From Streptomyces sp. NBC_00287 (GTDB lineage: Bacteria > Actinomycetota > Actinomycetes > Streptomycetales > Streptomycetaceae): a stretch of 64,000 nucleotides of DNA. Below, piece by piece: positions 62,082 to 64,000 of the stretch. The notes under the pieces are model-generated. The model worked only from the letters and a program-made list of their open reading frames with translations, had not been told where the DNA came from and made no database searches. Location: assembly GCF_036173105.1 (NCBI RefSeq), contig NZ_CP108053.1, forward strand, positions 3,472,001 through 3,536,000, in the 5' to 3' direction. Within the stretch, counting starts at the first letter, position 1. The number at the start of each line of letters is the position of its first letter. The position numbers were made by a program, and so were the translations under genes.

Positions 62082-63452
62082 GTGCGTATGACGGACATCC
62101 AGCGCTGCGAGGCCCGTCCCGGAAGGCTCGTCGAGTTCACGCTCTCTCCGGCGACCGTCGAGGCGGCCGCGGCCCTGCCGGACGACTCCCGGCCACCGGC
62201 GTACATCCAGGAGTCCCACATCAGAACGGCCCGGGCGGTGCGGGAGGACGGTCTGTTCGTGCCGACCTGGCTGGGTACGGCGTTCGACATCCCGGGCCCG
62301 ATCGACCTCGACGCGCTGGAGAGCGCGCTGCGGGCGTGGACGCTCCGGCACGAGACGCTGCGCAGCGGCTTCCGCCAGGACGGCGACGCACTGCGCCGGT
62401 TCACGCTCGACCCCGGCTCCGTGTCCCTGCACCGCGAGGTCGTCGGCGACTTCACCGACGCGACGGAGCTCGTACGGCATCTCCAGGCCCGCTTCGATGT
62501 CGCGGCGGACGCGCTCGGCTGGCCGAACCTCATCTACGCGGCGGTCGTCCGGGAGGACTGCACCAGCGTGTACATGGCCTTCGACCACAGCAATGTCGAC
62601 GCCTACTCGATCAACCGGATCCCCGCCGAGATCCACGAGCTGTACGCGGGCCGTGCGGTCGAGGACGCGCCGGTGAGCAGCTACATCGACTTCTGCCGGA
62701 TCGAGCGGACCGACGCGGACGGGATCGACGAGAACCATGAAGTCGTCGGCCGCTGGCGGGAGTTCATCCGGCGGTGCGACGGAATGCTGCCGGGCTTCCC
62801 CGTCGATCTCGGCCTGACCCCCGGCGGGCCGCTTCCCCGGCAGAAGCTCATGCGCGATCCGCTCGTCGACGCGGAGGGCGCCGCCGCGTTCGAGGCGTAC
62901 TGCAGGCCGTACGGCGGAAGCCTGGTCGGTCTGCTGGCGGCGACCGCCCTCATCGTGCGGGAGATCGGCGGGCAGTCCGTCTATCGCACGGTCGTGCCCT
63001 TTCATACGCGGGTGAAGTCACGGTGGTCGGAGTCCGTGGGGTGGTACGTCGGGGGTGCGCCGATCGAGGTGACCGTTCCGGCGGACTTCCCCAGCGCCCT
63101 CAAGGCGGTACGCGCGCAGTTGCATGCGGCTCGGCCGCTGGCTCGGATGCCGCTCGCTCGGGTGCTCGCGCTTTTGGGCGCCGACTTTCGGCCTACGTCG
63201 CCTGATCTGTACTCGATCGTGTCGTTCGTCGATGCGCGGGGGATTCCTGGGGCCGAGGAATGGGCCGGGCTTTCGGCTTACGGGCTGATCAGGGTGTCGT
63301 ACGGGGATCAGGTGTGCGTGTGGGTGAACCGGCTGCACGAAGGCTTGTGGTTCGCCAGCCGGTATCCGGATACGGACGTCGCCTACAAGAACCTGCGGCT
63401 TTATGTGGAGCGGTTGCGCGACATCGTGGTGGGGGTGGCTCAGGGAGTCTGA
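62082..63452 (+). CDS. Free-standing condensation-domain protein
   Basis: 456 residues from the GTG at 62082 (GGAG seven bases before); the ATG at 62088 is the alternative, and the longer frame from 61950 lacks a ribosome site. Condensation/acyltransferase (BAHD/NRPS C-domain) fold: active-site motif reads AFDHSNVDAYS, a variant of HHxxxDG that keeps the second His and the Asp; also LRAWTLRHETLRSGF and VVPFHTRVKSR. No carrier or adenylation domain is near, so it probably joins an acyl group to a small molecule or lipid, as PapA-type enzymes do. Divergent from the fusion gene, convergent with the permease. Confidence 0.8.
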   Translation: MRMTDIQRCEARPGRLVEFTLSPATVEAAAALPDDSRPPAYIQESHIRTARAVREDGLFVPTWLGTAFDIPGPIDLDALESALRAWTLRHETLRSGFRQDGDALRRFTLDPGSVSLHREVVGDFTDATELVRHLQARFDVAADALGWPNLIYAAVVREDCTSVYMAFDHSNVDAYSINRIPAEIHELYAGRAVEDAPVSSYIDFCRIERTDADGIDENHEVVGRWREFIRRCDGMLPGFPVDLGLTPGGPLPRQKLMRDPLVDAEGAAAFEAYCRPYGGSLVGLLAATALIVREIGGQSVYRTVVPFHTRVKSRWSESVGWYVGGAPIEVTVPADFPSALKAVRAQLHAARPLARMPLARVLALLGADFRPTSPDLYSIVSFVDARGIPGAEEWAGLSAYGLIRVSYGDQVCVWVNRLHEGLWFASRYPDTDVAYKNLRLYVERLRDIVVGVAQGV

Positions 63453-64000
63453 TCCGCCGGAAGTGAAACCAGCCACCGGGTGTCCCGGCGGGGGCGGAGG
63501 TACAGGGCCCAGTACAGCGTCGCCACCGCCGTAATGCCGCCCGTCCACAGCAGGTACTGCGTCTCCTGCTGGGTCAGGATGTACGTCAGGACCACGATCA
63601 GCAGGATCGGCATCGCCGGCCACAGGGGCATCCGCCAAGCCGGGGTGTACTTGTGGGTCCCGCGGCGGGCGAGCAGCGCCGCCACCGCCACCAGCAGGTA
63701 CATGCCGGTCACCGAGACGCCCGTCACGCCGTACAGGGTGTCCAGGTTGACGAAGCACAGGGCCGCTCCCGGGACGCCCACCGCCAGGGTCGCGACCCAG
63801 GGGGAGCCGAAGCGGCCGAGCTTCGCGAAGACCGTGTTGATCGGCTGGGGCCAGGCCTTGTCGCGGGCCGAGGCGAACAGGACTCGGGAGTTCTGGATGA
63901 CCATGACGATGCCCGCGTTGATGATCGCGAGAGCCACGCAGAGGCTGACGAAGGTACCGACCGCGGAGTTGGACCAGGCGGTGACCATGGTGCCGATGTC
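63440..64000 (-). CDS. APC-family amino acid permease, 5' end outside window
   Basis: At least 186 residues of the C-terminal half; the frame stays open to the window edge, so the true start lies beyond 64000. Several membrane segments (FVSLCVALAIINAGIVMVIQ; PILLIVVLTYILTQ) and the conserved NSRVLFASARDKAWP turn, where ARD-type sequences mark APC/AAT amino acid permeases. Transport of an amino acid or amine by proton symport is likely. Overlaps the condensation-domain gene end by 13 bases, tail to tail. Confidence 0.8.
   Translation of the reverse strand, partial: DIGTMVTAWSNSAVGTFVSLCVALAIINAGIVMVIQNSRVLFASARDKAWPQPINTVFAKLGRFGSPWVATLAVGVPGAALCFVNLDTLYGVTGVSVTGMYLLVAVAALLARRGTHKYTPAWRMPLWPAMPILLIVVLTYILTQQETQYLLWTGGITAVATLYWALYLRPRRDTRWLVSLPADQTP

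Overview
The window is high-GC Streptomyces chromosome. Chaplins, rodlins, a melC tyrosinase operon and long co-directional operons with GTGA/ATGA start-stop overlaps all point to this genus. It has two unlike halves.

1-30.9 kb: accessory island. Most of it is a 7-deazaguanine DNA modification/restriction (dpd) locus. On the minus strand, in transcription order, lie a YaaA/DUF6884-like gene of unknown role, a first DGQQR-motif protein (dpdB-like), dpdA (DNA transglycosylase of the TGT family), a second dpdB-like gene, a 1.7-kb gap with a transposase relic, and then the tightly overlapping run dpdE-dpdF-dpdG-dpdH-dpdI-dpdJ. dpdJ leaves the window unfinished. Divergent on the plus strand is a complete dedicated preQ0 pathway: queC, queE, queD and folE2. 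The layout reads as: GTP to preQ0, preQ0 placed in DNA by DpdA with DpdB help, and a large helicase/ATPase set for the restriction side. Right of it, 22.4-28 kb is worn ground: a truncated IS5-type transposase, a complete IS630-family element flanked by TA, two long perfect hairpins, fragments of an anti-sigma-type ATPase and of an AAA helicase, and one intact two-gene unit (DUF6932-type nucleotidyltransferase plus an unknown 329-aa partner). The island ends with a large serine recombinase and a DUF2637 membrane protein whose upstream coupled gene looks cut off, suggesting an attachment-site junction near 30.86 kb.

31-54.7 kb: conserved Streptomyces developmental surface locus, in an order recalling the S. 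coelicolor chpG-melC2-melC1 ... chpF ... chpA-chpD-rdlA-rdlB region. It holds a 2-hydroxyacid dehydrogenase, a short chaplin with a Gly/His/Asn tail, melC2/melC1, small secreted proteins, a VKOR, a second short chaplin, and an exopolysaccharide operon (two GT4 enzymes, polyprenyl-phosphate glycosylphosphotransferase, Wzy-like polymerase, MurJ/Wzx-like flippase, deacetylase, Wzz-like protein, FemAB/GNAT-like transferase) followed by a secreted GH26-like hydrolase, an ATP-grasp enzyme and a decayed FAD oxidoreductase. Then come a long sortase-anchored chaplin, a third short chaplin and three rodlins. Two chaplins and all three rodlins carry the same spaced promoter motif, close to the sigma-BldN consensus.

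54.7-64 kb: ordinary chromosome: a long-chain acyl-CoA synthetase, a VWA lipoprotein, an ABC permease, an unusual secreted-hydrolase/ABC-ATPase fusion, a free-standing condensation-domain protein and a partial APC permease.
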